Assembly: GCA_027592275.1 (NCBI GenBank) | Contig: JAQCKF010000005.1 | Coordinates: 81,916 to 145,915, forward strand | Source of the DNA: Pseudomonadota bacterium | GTDB taxonomy: Bacteria; Pseudomonadota; Gammaproteobacteria; Pseudomonadales; Pseudohongiellaceae | DNA length: 64,000 nt | Direction: 5' to 3' | Part shown: in pieces, positions 7,845-17,733 of the stretch | How positions within the stretch are numbered: position 1 is the stretch's first letter | Layout: each line of letters opens with the position of its first letter | Translations under genes and position numbers: made by a program | Notes under the pieces: model-generated | The model's database searches: none | Told to the model about the DNA's origin: nothing | Seen by the model: the letters and a program-made list of their open reading frames with translations, nothing else

Positions 7845-9194
7845 CTATTCCATGAGCGAAAGTAGCTCGGCTGTTTTCTCTTTCATGAGCCCTTCATCTG
7901 CGCGTGATTCAACGTTAAGTCGGACGAGGGGTTCTGTATTGGACATCCTAATATTGAAGCGCCAGTTCTCAAACTCCATACTCAAGCCATCAGTTTGGTC
8001 GACAGCAATACAGGTCTCACAGTAGAGTGTTTCTATCTTTTTCAGCAAGGAAAGCGGCTCTTCGATTCGTCTATTGATTTCACCGCTCGCCGGAAATGCT
8101 TTCATTCTTTCGTCTACAAGCTCAGATAATTTCTTGCCAGTTTTAGATATCAAGCCAGCTACCAACAGCCATGGCACCATGCCGCTGTCGCAATAGAAGA
8201 AATCTCTAAAATAGTGATGCGCACTCATTTCTCCACCGTAGACAGCGTCTTCACTGCGCATCCTCTCCTTAATGAATGCATGACCGGTTTTGCATAGAAC
8301 TGCCTCGCCAGAAAACTCTTTTGCAATCTCAATCGTATTCCAAGTCAACCGAGGATCGTGAACTATCTTTGCACCGGGCTCCCGTTCAAGAAAGCTCTGC
8401 GCTAAAAGACCGACAATGTAATAGCCTTCAACAAAACGGCCATTCTCATCGAAGAAGAAACAGCGATCGAAATCTCCGTCCCAGGCAATACCCATATCTG
8501 CGCCTTCACCGCGAATAGCGTCAATGGTTGAACCACGATTCTCTTCCAAAAGGGGATTGGGAACACCATTCGGGAAAGTGCCATCTGGCTCATGATGAAC
8601 CTTGAAAAATTTTATCGGCAGAAACTGTCCAATCGCATCTATTGTTGGGCCTGCGCCGCCATTGCCTGCATTGCACACTATATTCAGCGGTCGCAGGTTT
8701 GGAATATCAACATAACCTAACAGGTGTTCAATATAGGCGGCTTGGGTATCTTCAAAACTGACCGAGCCTAGCTCATCACAGGGAGCGAACTTATTCTCTT
8801 CCGCAAGCCTCTTGATTTCGTTAAGACCAGTATCACCACTGATGGGCTTGGATGATTCGCGAACGAATTTCATGCCGTTGAAGTCTGCAGGGTTGTGGCT
8901 GGCTGTCACGACAATCCCCCCATCTACATTCAAATGGCTAGTAGCAAAATAAATCTCTTCGGTACCGCATTGCCCGATATTGATCACATCTGCACCTGCC
9001 TCCGAAAGACCTCGAGATAATGAGGCGCACAGTTCCTGGCTGCTTAAACGAATGTCGTAACCAACTACGACTTGTTTCGGCCTGAGATACTCGGCATAAG
9101 CTCGACCAATTCTATAGGCTATATCGCTGTTCAACTGATCGGGAACACGACCTCTTACATCATAGGCTTTGAAACAAGTGAGTTCTTCGGTCAT
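7845..9194 (-). CDS. manB: Phosphomannomutase / phosphoglucomutase (CpsG/ManB type)
   Basis: Converts mannose-6-phosphate to mannose-1-phosphate, the substrate of the ManC enzyme encoded two genes away. The alpha-D-phosphohexomutase landmarks are all seen: FKAYDVRG at the N terminus, the phosphoserine loop [15 protein letters not shown], the metal-binding DGDFDRCFF, the sugar-binding [13 protein letters not shown], and the C-terminal phosphate-binding [14 protein letters not shown]. Length (449) equals E. coli CpsG/ManB rather than the slightly longer AlgC. It is the last gene of manC-galU-manB on the minus strand; gaps of about 90 bp between members leave co-transcription likely but unproven. 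The gene symbol is chosen on similarity to the CpsG class. Confidence 0.9.
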   Translation of the reverse strand: MTEELTCFKAYDVRGRVPDQLNSDIAYRIGRAYAEYLRPKQVVVGYDIRLSSQELCASLSRGLSEAGADVINIGQCGTEEIYFATSHLNVDGGIVVTASHNPADFNGMKFVRESSKPISGDTGLNEIKRLAEENKFAPCDELGSVSFEDTQAAYIEHLLGYVDIPNLRPLNIVCNAGNGGAGPTIDAIGQFLPIKFFKVHHEPDGTFPNGVPNPLLEENRGSTIDAIRGEGADMGIAWDGDFDRCFFFDENGRFVEGYYIVGLLAQSFLEREPGAKIVHDPRLTWNTIEIAKEFSGEAVLCKTGHAFIKERMRSEDAVYGGEMSAHHYFRDFFYCDSGMVPWLLVAGLISKTGKKLSELVDERMKAFPASGEINRRIEEPLSLLKKIETLYCETCIAVDQTDGLSMEFENWRFNIRMSNTEPLVRLNVESRADEGLMKEKTAELLSLME

Positions 9195-9289
9195 AGTTCT
9201 GGCTCTTAATTAAGCGGTTGTGCTTTCTTGTAGCTATTAGCTGGATTCCGAATTCAAATTCTAGTGATTCATACTGCTCTTGAATAAAT

Positions 9290-10117
9290 CTATGCTGATT
9301 GCGCGTTATAGGTGTAATTCGTCGCATCTATAAACCCATCGACGCTACCGCAATCGAAACGACGCCCCTGAAAACGATAACCTATGACATTCCCCTGCTG
9401 AGCCTGGATCTGAAGCGCATCTGTAATCTGCATCTCCCCATTTTTCCCTGGCGGTGTACTCCGGATAACATCGAATATATCTGGACTGAGAATGTAGCGC
9501 CCGATAATCGCTAGATTACTCGGAGCGTTTTCAGGCGCAGGTTTCTCGACCATATTATGAACGCGATAAACACCGTCTGCTTCAAGGTCTCCTGCGATTA
9601 CACTGTATTTATGGGTCTCATCCATTGGTCCTTCTTCGATCGCGACAATGCTACATTGATACTTCTCATACAACTTGACCATCTGCGTAAGCACGCCATC
9701 GCCTTCGGTGACACAATAGTCGTCCGCCAACACGACGGCGAACGGTTCGCGCCCGATGAGAGTTTCGCCGACTAGAATTGCGTGACCCAAGCCCTTCATC
9801 TCTACCTGCCGGGTATATGAAAACGTGCAGCGATCCATGATTTCGCGCGTGCTGTTCAGTAACTCTTCTTTGTCGGAGCCGGCAATCTCTTGTTCTAACT
9901 CGTAGCTAATATCGAAATAGTCTTCTATCGCTCGCTTACCACGACCAGTCACAATGCCAATCTCGGTGATGCCCGCATCCATAGCCTCCTCGACCCCATA
10001 CTGAATGAGAGGCTTGGTCACGATGGGTAGCATTTCTTTCGGCATGGCCTTTGTAGCGGGCAAGAATCGCGTGCCGTAACCGGCCGCTGGAAATAGACAT
10101 TTCTTAATAACAGACAT
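9290..10117 (-). CDS. galU: UTP--glucose-1-phosphate uridylyltransferase
   Basis: Makes UDP-glucose from UTP and glucose-1-phosphate for surface polysaccharides and glycolipids. The N terminus KKCLFPAAGYGTRFLPATK carries the nucleotide-binding G-x-G-T-R loop, followed by KPLIQYGVEEA, GLGHAILVGE and VVLADDYC (the metal-binding acidic site), and the C-terminal RRFDCGSVDGFIDA characteristic of bacterial GalU. The 275 residues match the short GalU form typical of Pseudomonas and relatives. It lies between manC and manB on the same strand, which supports a joint role in nucleotide-sugar supply. Confidence 0.94.
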   Translation of the reverse strand: MSVIKKCLFPAAGYGTRFLPATKAMPKEMLPIVTKPLIQYGVEEAMDAGITEIGIVTGRGKRAIEDYFDISYELEQEIAGSDKEELLNSTREIMDRCTFSYTRQVEMKGLGHAILVGETLIGREPFAVVLADDYCVTEGDGVLTQMVKLYEKYQCSIVAIEEGPMDETHKYSVIAGDLEADGVYRVHNMVEKPAPENAPSNLAIIGRYILSPDIFDVIRSTPPGKNGEMQITDALQIQAQQGNVIGYRFQGRRFDCGSVDGFIDATNYTYNAQSA

Positions 10118-10206
10118 AGCGCAGAGTTTTCTTTGAGTTAAAGAAAGCAGTCAGTCTTTCCGCAACCTGCGAATCAACATCGAGCTTGTACTAGTTAGAT
10201 TTGCTT

Positions 10207-11622
10207 TCAGACTCTGTTATAGAGGTCTTCGAAGCGAACAATATCATCCTCGCCAAGATATTCACCAATTTGAACCTCAATGACTTCTATTGGTTCATTA
10301 CTGGCATTAGTCAGCCTGTGTTTGCTCCCGACCGGAATATACGTTGATTCATTAGGCCGAAGTTGGAACTCTTCGTTGTCACAGGTTACCAATGCAACGC
10401 CCTTGAGCGCCGTCCAATGTTCCGCCCTCTTATGGTGCAGTTGCAAGGAGATCGATGCACCAGCATTGACTATCAGGTGTTTTACTTGATAACCCGGCCT
10501 GCTGCTTAGACTCTCATAGGAACCCCACGGGCGATAAACCAAACGGTGTAACGTGCCTTCCTCCCGCTCATGGTCTTGCAACTGTTGTACCAAGTGTTTC
10601 ACGGACTGCGCCTGAGAGCGGCGGGTCACCAACACAGCATCTGCTGTCTCGACCACTACGACATCACGTATCCCCGCAACCGCGACAAGCCTAGACTCAG
10701 ATTGAATATAGCTATTCTGTACATCGAAGGTAAGCACATTGCCAGATACGGCGTTGCCATGCTCATCCTTGGCCCGCACCTCCCACATCGCATCCCAGGC
10801 GCCAAGATCATTCCAGCCCGCCTCGAGAGGCACAACCACAGCTGAGGCCGTCTTCTCCATCACTGCATAGTCGATAGAATCGCTGCGACAGCTCGCGAAG
10901 ATTGACTCCGGGATTCGCCGAAAGTCCTCTGAGGATTCCAGACTCGCGTAGGCTTGATGACAGCTCTCGAAAATATCTGGAGCATGCCGCTTCAGCTCCT
11001 GCAAGTAAGTAGACGCAGAAAACAAGAACATGCCACTATTCCAAAAATAGTCGCCACTATCTAGATAGGCCTGAGCGGTTTCCTGATCTGGCTTTTCCAC
11101 AAACTGCTCTACGCAATATCCATTCCCGCCTGCGAGCTGCACACCCTTATGTATGTAGCCATAGCCTGTTTCTGGGACACTTGGCACTATACCGAATGTA
11201 GCCAACTTTCCTTGCCTGGCCGACTGCAATGCCTGAGCTATCGCTTGCTGAAATGCCGTTTGATCCTCGATCACGTGATCGGCTGGCAATACTAGGAGAA
11301 GCGGGTCCGCATTATCTTGCAGCGCACACAATGCAGAAAGAGCTACTGCAGGCGCCGTATTTCTGCCGACCGGCTCTAGTAATAGTTTGCTGTGCTCTTT
11401 GCCTAGTTGCCGCAGTTGCTCTGCCACCAGAAAGCGATGATCGTTATTACAAACGACTATCGGGTCTTCGAGGTCAGACAGCCCCTCTAGACGAGACAAG
11501 GTGTTCTGAAACAGCGAGCCCTGCATGTGAGGGAATTCAATAAATTGCTTTGGCAGCAACGATCGGGAGACTGGCCAGAGGCGGGATCCCACACCACCGG
11601 CGAGAATAACGGGAATTAACAT
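10207..11622 (-). CDS. manC: Mannose-1-phosphate guanylyltransferase / mannose-6-phosphate isomerase
   Basis: A bifunctional enzyme that isomerises fructose-6-phosphate to mannose-6-phosphate and makes GDP-mannose. The nucleotidyltransferase domain fills about residues 1-340, opening with IPVILAGGVGSRLWPVSR, with LLVLPADHVI and the FVEKPD loop typical of this class. The C-terminal cupin (type II phosphomannose isomerase, about 350-471) has YRPWGSYESL, SLQLHHKRAEHWTALKG with the metal-binding His pattern, and a closing EVQIGEYLGEDDIVRFED. At 471 residues it is full length. It is the first gene of the manC-galU-manB block and diverges from fabA across a 199-bp gap. Confidence 0.95.
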   Translation of the reverse strand: MLIPVILAGGVGSRLWPVSRSLLPKQFIEFPHMQGSLFQNTLSRLEGLSDLEDPIVVCNNDHRFLVAEQLRQLGKEHSKLLLEPVGRNTAPAVALSALCALQDNADPLLLVLPADHVIEDQTAFQQAIAQALQSARQGKLATFGIVPSVPETGYGYIHKGVQLAGGNGYCVEQFVEKPDQETAQAYLDSGDYFWNSGMFLFSASTYLQELKRHAPDIFESCHQAYASLESSEDFRRIPESIFASCRSDSIDYAVMEKTASAVVVPLEAGWNDLGAWDAMWEVRAKDEHGNAVSGNVLTFDVQNSYIQSESRLVAVAGIRDVVVVETADAVLVTRRSQAQSVKHLVQQLQDHEREEGTLHRLVYRPWGSYESLSSRPGYQVKHLIVNAGASISLQLHHKRAEHWTALKGVALVTCDNEEFQLRPNESTYIPVGSKHRLTNASNEPIEVIEVQIGEYLGEDDIVRFEDLYNRV

Positions 11623-11821
11623 AGAGCGTGCTGCCTTGGACTACTAAAATGGAATGGCGAAAAGGAACGACATAGTAGCAAAATATCAGCTATTTTAATA
11701 AATACAGCTGATTCAACAGCCTGTAAGGCCATCACAGTCAATTTATGATCGATTATTTGGTCCCGGCGCGATAACATCGCAACCTTTGCAGAACCACCCC
11801 TTGGAGGGGTTTAACTAGCTT

Positions 11822-12358
11822 ATGACTCAAGTCGAACACAACTTTGTTCCTAAGAATTCCTATACATTGGAAGAATTGGTGGAATGCGGCCACGGTCGCC
11901 TATTCGGTCCGGGCAACGCGGCGTTACCTGTAGACAATATGCTCATGCTCGATCGGATTGTAGAGATCAATGCAGACGGCGGTGCACACGGTCGCGGTCA
12001 AATAATCGCGGAGCTAGACATAACGCCTGAGCTTTGGTTTTTCGACTGTCACTTTCCCGGCGACCCGGTCATGCCGGGATGCCTAGGACTAGATGCACTG
12101 TGGCAACTACTGGGATTCTACCTCGGCTGGAGTGGTCATCCTGGCAGGGGCCGGGCACTTGGGGCTGGCGAGGTAAAATTTACTGGCGAAGTACTGCCGA
12201 CTTCAAAGAAGGTAGTTTACGAGTTATCGATAAGTCGACTTATTAATAGAAGCCTAGTTATGGGCATCGCCGACGGAACAGTATCTGTAGATGGCAAGAC
12301 AATCTATACCACCAAAGCATTGAAAGTTGGTCTGTTCAAGCCAGGAAGTTCATTCTAA
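11822..12358 (+). CDS. fabA: 3-hydroxydecanoyl-ACP dehydratase/isomerase
   Basis: Dehydrates 3-hydroxydecanoyl-ACP and isomerises the trans-2 product to cis-3, the entry point of anaerobic unsaturated fatty acid synthesis. The active-site segment [15 protein letters not shown] gives His77, and Asp91 lies in the following [11 protein letters not shown] helix; these correspond to His70 and Asp84 of the E. coli enzyme. The ATG at 11822 is preceded by TTGGAGGGGT. Full length at 178 residues (E. coli 172). It is followed 42 bp later by fabB, the usual partner, and the two should form one operon. Confidence 0.96.
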   Translation: MTQVEHNFVPKNSYTLEELVECGHGRLFGPGNAALPVDNMLMLDRIVEINADGGAHGRGQIIAELDITPELWFFDCHFPGDPVMPGCLGLDALWQLLGFYLGWSGHPGRGRALGAGEVKFTGEVLPTSKKVVYELSISRLINRSLVMGIADGTVSVDGKTIYTTKALKVGLFKPGSSF

Positions 12359-12400
12359 TGCAGGATGCATGAGTGATTCTTTAATGATCGGGGAAATCGT

Positions 12401-13618
12401 ATGAAGCGCGTTGTTGTTACTGGTATCGGAATTGTGTCCTGTTTGGGCAATGACAAAGAGTCGGTGCTAGATTCTCTCAAGGCGGGCCGTAGTGGTATCC
12501 GACACAATCCCATCTATGAAGAAATTGGCATGCGTAGCCATGTCAGCGGATCGGTGCAGATCGACACAGCTGAACTAATAGATCGCAAGATACTCCGTTT
12601 TATGGGCGACGCCTCCGCTTATGCTTACCTCGCCATGGAACAGGCAATATCTGACGCCAACCTCACACAAGAAGAAGTATCCAATTTTCGCTCTGGACTA
12701 GTAGTGGGGTCCGGCGGCGGCTCCTCCGAAGATCAGCTTGAATCCACAGATATCATGCGCGAGAAGGGTTTGCGCAGAGTTGGGCCTTACCGTGTAACAC
12801 GTACGATGAGCAGCACCACGTCCGCTTGTCTGGCCACTCCATTCAAAATCAAAGGCGTCAACTACACAATTTCATCGGCCTGCGCGACCAGCGCACACTG
12901 TATTGGCCATGGAGCCGAACTAATTCAGCTAGGCAAGCAGGATATAGTTTTCGCAGGAGGCGGCGAGGCAGAGCATTGGACAATGAGCCATATGTTCGAT
13001 GCTATGGGCGCGCTTTCAACTAAATACAACGACACTCCCGATAAAGCCTCACGCGCTTTCGATGCTGACCGCGATGGCTTCGTGATCGCTGGCGGCGGTG
13101 CGATTCTCGTCATGGAATCTCTCGATCATGCTCTAGCACGAGGCGCAAAGATCTATGCCGAGCTGACAGGATATGCGGCGACCTCCGACGGCCATGACAT
13201 GGTTGCACCTGCAGGCGAAGGCGGCGCACGCGCGATGCAGATAGCGACCGATGGCTTGGAAGGGTCAGTAGACTACATCAACACACACGGCACTAGCACA
13301 CCGGCCGGTGACGTCTCGGAACTACGTGCGATCAAAAGCGTATTTGGTGAGAACGTACCAACACTAAATTCAACCAAGTCGCTGACGGGCCATTCACTTG
13401 GCGCGGCAGGCGCACAGGAAGCCATCTACACCCTATTGATGATGGAGAATGATTTTATTGCAGCCTCGGCCAATATTGAAAATCTAGACGAAGAAGCGCA
13501 AGGCATGCCAATCGCAATCGAGCGGCAAGATGACATTACCCTGAACCGTGTCATGTCGAATAGCTTTGGCTTCGGTGGCACCAATGCCTGCTTGGTCTTT
13601 GATCGCTATCAAAACTAG
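12401..13618 (+). CDS. fabB: 3-oxoacyl-ACP synthase I
   Basis: Condensing enzyme that elongates the cis-3-decenoyl-ACP made by FabA and so commits the cell to unsaturated fatty acids. The Cys-His-His triad is in place: Cys161 in [10 protein letters not shown], His295 in [11 protein letters not shown], and His331 in [14 protein letters not shown], with the glycine-rich [14 protein letters not shown] ending. The length of 405 residues matches E. coli FabB (406). Products of this pair are the likely acyl chains later modified by the CFA-family enzymes encoded at 59-61 kb, although no direct link is visible. Confidence 0.96.
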   Translation: MKRVVVTGIGIVSCLGNDKESVLDSLKAGRSGIRHNPIYEEIGMRSHVSGSVQIDTAELIDRKILRFMGDASAYAYLAMEQAISDANLTQEEVSNFRSGLVVGSGGGSSEDQLESTDIMREKGLRRVGPYRVTRTMSSTTSACLATPFKIKGVNYTISSACATSAHCIGHGAELIQLGKQDIVFAGGGEAEHWTMSHMFDAMGALSTKYNDTPDKASRAFDADRDGFVIAGGGAILVMESLDHALARGAKIYAELTGYAATSDGHDMVAPAGEGGARAMQIATDGLEGSVDYINTHGTSTPAGDVSELRAIKSVFGENVPTLNSTKSLTGHSLGAAGAQEAIYTLLMMENDFIAASANIENLDEEAQGMPIAIERQDDITLNRVMSNSFGFGGTNACLVFDRYQN

Positions 13619-13667
13619 GGAGCCTTGGGTAGGAAACTTATTCTTAGTTTAACTGGTCCAACCTAGT

Positions 13668-14159
13668 ATGAAGATAAGCTCCGCGTTCCGAATCATACTG
13701 ACTCTGCTACTTGGCACTGCTCTGCTCTGGGGCAACGTCGCGCAAGCGCAGCTCACACCGCGTACGATCTCGGGCCTAGAGGCACAGCCCATTTCTCCAC
13801 AGCCTCTGCCTGTGGAACTCGCTTTTCCTTTCTATGTCAGTGCCGCTAGCCCAGGCCGATACAAGATTGTGTGGAACCTACCCGATGGCCACTACCTGTA
13901 TAGACACGCATTCCAATTCACACTGAGCCAACAAGCCGATTCGGCAGAGCTACCCGTAGAAGTCACGATACCCGATGGTCTAAAGAAAAATGACCAATTC
14001 TTCGGAGATATAGAAGCCTATTATGGCCAGCTAGATGTCGATCTCAGCCTTACTACCGTGCCGGGACCGAACGCAAGAATCTTCATCAGCTATCAAGGCT
14101 GTGCCGATTGGGGATTCTGTTATCCTCCGCTGCGCTTCGAATTTCTGCTAAATCCGTAA
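13668..14159 (+). CDS. Stand-alone DsbD N-terminal (alpha) domain protein
   Basis: A 163-residue exported protein with a signal peptide (basic start, hydrophobic 8-22, cleavage near AQAQ) and one immunoglobulin-like DsbD alpha domain. The redox pair Cys145 and Cys151 sits in YQGCADWGFCYPP, as in DsbD. In DsbD this domain receives electrons from the transmembrane beta domain and passes them to periplasmic partners; here the frame stops right after the alpha domain and only 124 bp separate it from aroQ, so no beta or gamma domain follows. In Pseudomonas full-length dsbD/dipZ occupies this spot next to aroQ-accBC, so this is probably a reduced DsbD. Its electron donor is unknown. Confidence 0.8.
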   Translation: MKISSAFRIILTLLLGTALLWGNVAQAQLTPRTISGLEAQPISPQPLPVELAFPFYVSAASPGRYKIVWNLPDGHYLYRHAFQFTLSQQADSAELPVEVTIPDGLKKNDQFFGDIEAYYGQLDVDLSLTTVPGPNARIFISYQGCADWGFCYPPLRFEFLLNP

Positions 14160-14283
14160 ACTCAGGCCTTCCTTTCGCAAAAAGGCGTGAAATGCATGCT
14201 ATTTTCTGAGAAAATGCCGACAAAATAGCTAATCAGGCTTCTCGGGAGAAAATTTACCCAGCCGCCACATTAGGGAAAAGATC

Positions 14284-14724
14284 ATGGCATCAATACTGGC
14301 CCTGCATGGACCTAACTTAAATCTACTCGGTAGTCGTGAACCCCAAATCTATGGATCTGACACCTTGGACGACATTAATCAGCGCCTCGCCGCAAAATGC
14401 ACGGAGTCAGGTCATCAATTTGACAGCCTGCAGGCTAATTCTGAGGGAGAATTAATCGATCGATTGCACACGGCACGCGAAGACAACACGGCATTCATGA
14501 TCGTGAACTTTGGTGGATTCACCCACACTAGCATTGCTATTCGCGACGCGATCCTGGCCTGTGAGATTCCCTTCATCGAGGTGCATCTTTCAAACCTATT
14601 CAACCGCGAAGCCTATCGACATCATTCCTATTTTTCCGACATCGCTGTCGGGTGTGTGATTGGCTTAGGCGCCCAAGGTTACGAACTGGCGCTTCAAGCT
14701 GCTTGCAAAAAACTAGCTAACTAG
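14284..14724 (+). CDS. aroQ: 3-dehydroquinate dehydratase, type II
   Basis: Third step of the shikimate pathway. Type II motifs are clear: LHGPNLNLLGSREPQIYG at the N terminus, including the Asn and Arg next to the mobile loop, NFGGFTHTSIAIRDA, and the substrate-binding EVHLSNLFNREAYRHHS with the catalytic-base His region. The 146 residues are standard. It stands upstream of accB as in many Gammaproteobacteria, but here a 159-bp gap filled with hairpins (14725-14850) separates them, so accBC may be controlled separately. Confidence 0.96.
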   Translation: MASILALHGPNLNLLGSREPQIYGSDTLDDINQRLAAKCTESGHQFDSLQANSEGELIDRLHTAREDNTAFMIVNFGGFTHTSIAIRDAILACEIPFIEVHLSNLFNREAYRHHSYFSDIAVGCVIGLGAQGYELALQAACKKLAN

Positions 14725-14763
14725 TTGCACAAGGATGTGCAACCATTGCCCGGTAAGGGCAAT
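14725..14763 (+). terminator. Two consecutive hairpins after aroQ
   Basis: TTGCAC/GTGCAA (14725-14742, 6-nt loop) is followed at once by ATTGCCC/GGGCAAT (14745-14763, loop GGTAA). Neither is followed by a clear T-run, so they look less like a classical Rho-independent terminator than like RNA-stabilising or processing structures at the end of aroQ. They lie directly upstream of the two-hairpin repeat at 14768-14850. Confidence 0.4.
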
Positions 14764-14765
14764 GC

Positions 14766-14850
14766 GAGTGCGGCAAAAGCCAGTGAAATGACACAAACGC
14801 CAGCTTTTGACCCACGGCATACTGATAAAGTCAGGATGACTTTTCAGTAT
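14766..14850. repeat. Two-hairpin intergenic repeat, copy 1
   Basis: Hairpin A pairs 14768-14780 (GTGCGGCAAAAGC) with 14803-14815 (two mismatches). Hairpin B pairs ATACTGATAAAGTCA (14819-14833) with a TGAC-TTTTCAGTAT arm ending at 14850. The same arrangement, with covarying stem changes in hairpin A, recurs at 17734-17822. It fills the aroQ-accB gap and ends about 30 bp before the accB start. Confidence 0.65.
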
Positions 14851-14883
14851 TGACTAACAATAGTTCTAAAACGAGATATCCCT

Positions 14884-15291
14884 ATGGACATTAGAAAAGT
14901 AAAGAAACTGATTGAGCTGTTGGAATCTTCCGACATCGCAGAGATCGAAATCAAGGAAGGCGAAGAGTCGGTTCGAATTAGCCGCGGAACCATCGCTGCA
15001 CCTGCGCCCATTGCCTATCAGGCACCAGCGGCTCCTGCTGCCGCTCCCCCTGCAGAAGAAAATGCGATCAAGTCTCCTATGGTTGGAACTTTTTATCGCT
15101 CTCCTTCTCCCTCCTCTGCTGCGTACGTTGAGGTTGGCAAACATGTAAAGGCCGGAGACGTGGTCTGTATTGTCGAAGCGATGAAGATGATGAATCAAAT
15201 TGAGGCTGACCAAGCAGGCGTGATCGAAGCCTTTTTGGTTGAAGATGGCGAACCGGTAGAGTTCGACCAGCCATTAATTAGTATCGTCTAG
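14884..15291 (+). CDS. accB: Biotin carboxyl carrier protein of acetyl-CoA carboxylase
   Basis: Carries the biotin that shuttles carboxylate between AccC and the AccAD carboxyltransferase. The N terminus [20 protein letters not shown] is typical, followed by a short Ala/Pro linker (about 38-58) and the biotinyl domain from [15 protein letters not shown] to the end. The biotinylation motif is VEAMKMMNQ with Lys101. At 135 residues it is shorter than E. coli AccB (156), because of the linker. accC begins 40 bp downstream, giving the standard accBC operon. Confidence 0.95.
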   Translation: MDIRKVKKLIELLESSDIAEIEIKEGEESVRISRGTIAAPAPIAYQAPAAPAAAPPAEENAIKSPMVGTFYRSPSPSSAAYVEVGKHVKAGDVVCIVEAMKMMNQIEADQAGVIEAFLVEDGEPVEFDQPLISIV

Positions 15292-15331
15292 AACCCTCTT
15301 TGTGTGCTCAGCCTAATTCAAGGATAGCTTC

Positions 15332-16672
15332 ATGCTTGAAAAAGTATTAATAGCCAATCGCGGTGAAATTGCACTGCGTGTACTTCGCTCTTGTAAAGAA
15401 CTTGGAATCAAAACTGTTGCTGTCCATTCGACGGTAGACCGGGATTTAATGCATGTTCGGCTCGCCGACGAGTCGGTCTGTATAGGACCGCCCAGCCCAA
15501 CAGACAGCTACCTCAACACACCCGCTATCATCTCTGCGATGGAAGTGACCGATGCCGATGCAGTGCATCCCGGCTACGGATTTCTATCGGAGAACGCCGA
15601 CTTCGCCGAGCAGGTCGAGAACAGTGGCTTCACGTTTATCGGCCCAACTGCCGAGACGATTCGCCTGATGGGCGACAAGGTTTCCGCCATCGAAGTGATG
15701 CGCGCAGCCGGCGTGCCTACTGTACCTGGCTCGAATGGCCCCATAGACGACAACAACGAGCGCACACTATCTCTGGCAAAAGAGATTGGCTACCCAGTCA
15801 TCATCAAGGCAACAGCCGGCGGCGGTGGTCGCGGCATGCGTGTTGTACATAATGAGGCGGCCCTACTCAAGGCAATATTCGTCACACAGACCGAGGCCAA
15901 GTCTTTCTTCGGCAACGGCGTAGTCTATCTCGAGAAGTTCTTGGAGAATCCGCGCCACGTGGAAATCCAAGTTATCGGCGATGGCAAGGGCAACGCACTC
16001 TACCTCGGCGATCGTGACTGCTCCCTACAGCGGCGCCACCAAAAAGTATTGGAGGAGGCGCCAGCTCCAGGCATTCCTGACAAAGTACGCGCAAAGGTCG
16101 CACAGACTTGTATCCAAGCTTGTAAGAACATGAATTACAGAGGCGCTGGAACCCTAGAGTTTTTATATGAAGACGAATCGTTCTACTTCATTGAAATGAA
16201 TACGCGCGTACAGGTAGAGCATCCCGTTACAGAAATGATTACCGGCGTAGATATCGTCAAAGAACAACTTCTAATAGCCGGCGGCGCGCCGCTGTCTTAT
16301 ACGCAAGAGGATATCCATTTCCGCGGGCACGCCTTCGAGTGCAGGATCAACGCCGAAGACCCGGTCACGTTTATGCCCAGCCCAGGCAAGATAAAGATGT
16401 TTCACGCGCCGGGCGGCATCGGCGTGCGTGTCGATTCACACCTGTATAGCGGCTATAGCGTTCCGCCCCACTACGACTCTTTGATAGCCAAGCTTATCTG
16501 CCACGCAAACACTCGCGAAGCAGCACTAAAACGCACACAGATCGCTCTTGATGAGATGCTGATCGATGGTATCCGCTGCAATATTCCGCTGCATCAAGAT
16601 CTTGTGCGCGATGCCGAGTTTCAAAAGGGTTGCGTCAACATCCACTACCTAGAAAAAAAGCTTGGTTCCTAG
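15332..16672 (+). CDS. accC: Biotin carboxylase subunit of acetyl-CoA carboxylase
   Basis: ATP-grasp enzyme that carboxylates the biotin of AccB with bicarbonate. The opening [22 protein letters not shown], the glycine-rich ATP loop [43 protein letters not shown] and the catalytic [14 protein letters not shown] region are all present. 446 residues, full length. Cotranscribed with accB; prmA starts 21 bp later and is likely in the same transcript, as in Pseudomonas. Confidence 0.97.
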   Translation: MLEKVLIANRGEIALRVLRSCKELGIKTVAVHSTVDRDLMHVRLADESVCIGPPSPTDSYLNTPAIISAMEVTDADAVHPGYGFLSENADFAEQVENSGFTFIGPTAETIRLMGDKVSAIEVMRAAGVPTVPGSNGPIDDNNERTLSLAKEIGYPVIIKATAGGGGRGMRVVHNEAALLKAIFVTQTEAKSFFGNGVVYLEKFLENPRHVEIQVIGDGKGNALYLGDRDCSLQRRHQKVLEEAPAPGIPDKVRAKVAQTCIQACKNMNYRGAGTLEFLYEDESFYFIEMNTRVQVEHPVTEMITGVDIVKEQLLIAGGAPLSYTQEDIHFRGHAFECRINAEDPVTFMPSPGKIKMFHAPGGIGVRVDSHLYSGYSVPPHYDSLIAKLICHANTREAALKRTQIALDEMLIDGIRCNIPLHQDLVRDAEFQKGCVNIHYLEKKLGS

Positions 16673-16693
16673 AACTTCCCGAGTCTTCTCACT

Positions 16694-17590
16694 ATGGCAT
16701 GGCAACAGCTCAAGGTTCAGGTACGATCCGATCAGATTGAACCCCTAGAACGACTACTTCTGGATTATGGCGGTCTTTCAATAAGCTATCTGGATGCAGA
16801 GGATCAACCGGTATTTCAAAAGGAGCCAGGTAGCACTCCATTATGGGATCTCGTTGATCTAGTCTGCCTATTCGAGAAAGAAACAAATCTCGATGGGTTG
16901 CTTTTCCTCCTGCAACAACACCCTGCGATTAAAGACAAGGAGTCTCTGACTCTCGAGATCCTAGAAGACCAGGCCTGGGAGAGATCTTGGATGGCAAATT
17001 TTAAGGCCGTGCAGTTTGGCGAGCGCCTTTGGGTGTGCCCGAGCTGGCAGGAGCCGCCCGAACCAAATGCCGTCAATATCATGCTCGATCCCGGCCTCGC
17101 CTTCGGCAGCGGCAGTCACGCAACCACCAGCATGTGCCTACAATGGCTGGAGAAGAACATTCGCGATGAGAGCACAGTAATCGACTATGGCTGCGGCTCC
17201 GGTATTCTCGCTATCGCAGCTGCCCTGCTAGGAGCAACTCGCGTCATCGCTGTAGACAATGATCCTCAGGCGATTACAGCCACCATCGAGAACGCGAAAC
17301 GCAACAACATCCCTGAGGGCGTTATCGAGACTTATCTACCCGACCAATTGCCTGACGACCGGGCAACTCTTCTCTCAGACATACTCGTCGCAAATATACT
17401 CGCCGAGCCACTCATACAGCTTGCCGAAGACCTCTCTAATCTCGTAAAACCCAAAGGACAAATCGCCTTGTCTGGCTTGTTAGCGGAGCAGGCTGATGGA
17501 TTACTTGAGCATTACGGATCCTGGTTTGAGATGGACGAGGCGGTACTGAGCGAGGAATGGGCACGATTGAGCGGCATCCGCCTGAGTTAG
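16694..17590 (+). CDS. prmA: Ribosomal protein L11 methyltransferase
   Basis: Trimethylates ribosomal protein L11 using SAM. The N-terminal substrate-recognition domain runs to about residue 115; the methyltransferase core has DPGLAFGSGSHATT (about 133-146) and the SAM-binding VIDYGCGSGILAIAAALLGA, then VANILAEPLIQL, equivalent to the NPPF/NILA motif IV. 298 residues, normal. It closes the accBC-prmA unit and is followed by a repeat-rich 305-bp gap. Confidence 0.95.
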   Translation: MAWQQLKVQVRSDQIEPLERLLLDYGGLSISYLDAEDQPVFQKEPGSTPLWDLVDLVCLFEKETNLDGLLFLLQQHPAIKDKESLTLEILEDQAWERSWMANFKAVQFGERLWVCPSWQEPPEPNAVNIMLDPGLAFGSGSHATTSMCLQWLEKNIRDESTVIDYGCGSGILAIAAALLGATRVIAVDNDPQAITATIENAKRNNIPEGVIETYLPDQLPDDRATLLSDILVANILAEPLIQLAEDLSNLVKPKGQIALSGLLAEQADGLLEHYGSWFEMDEAVLSEEWARLSGIRLS

Positions 17591-17625
17591 CAGAAAGTGG
17601 CCTCGCGAGTGAGATGAGCTAACTA

Positions 17626-17731
17626 GTCGACCCTGAAAAATGCATCTCGATATAGATTTCGATGACTTTGCTTCAGCTGTCGCCAATATTTCGACCAGAA
17701 AACTGTAGCTGCATGCATTTTCTTGGTCGAC
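17626..17731. repeat. Inverted repeat with 19-20 bp arms after prmA
   Basis: Left arm GTCGACCCTGAAAAATGCAT (17626-17645) and right arm ATGCATTTTCTTGGTCGAC (17713-17731) are near-perfect inverted copies separated by 67 bp. The right arm ends 2 bp before the two-hairpin repeat (copy 2). Both arms contain GTCGAC ends, which gives the unit the look of a small non-coding mobile element or a long stem in the transcript. The gap 17591-17895 holds no coding sequence that I can support. Confidence 0.6.
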
Positions 17732-17733
17732 GG

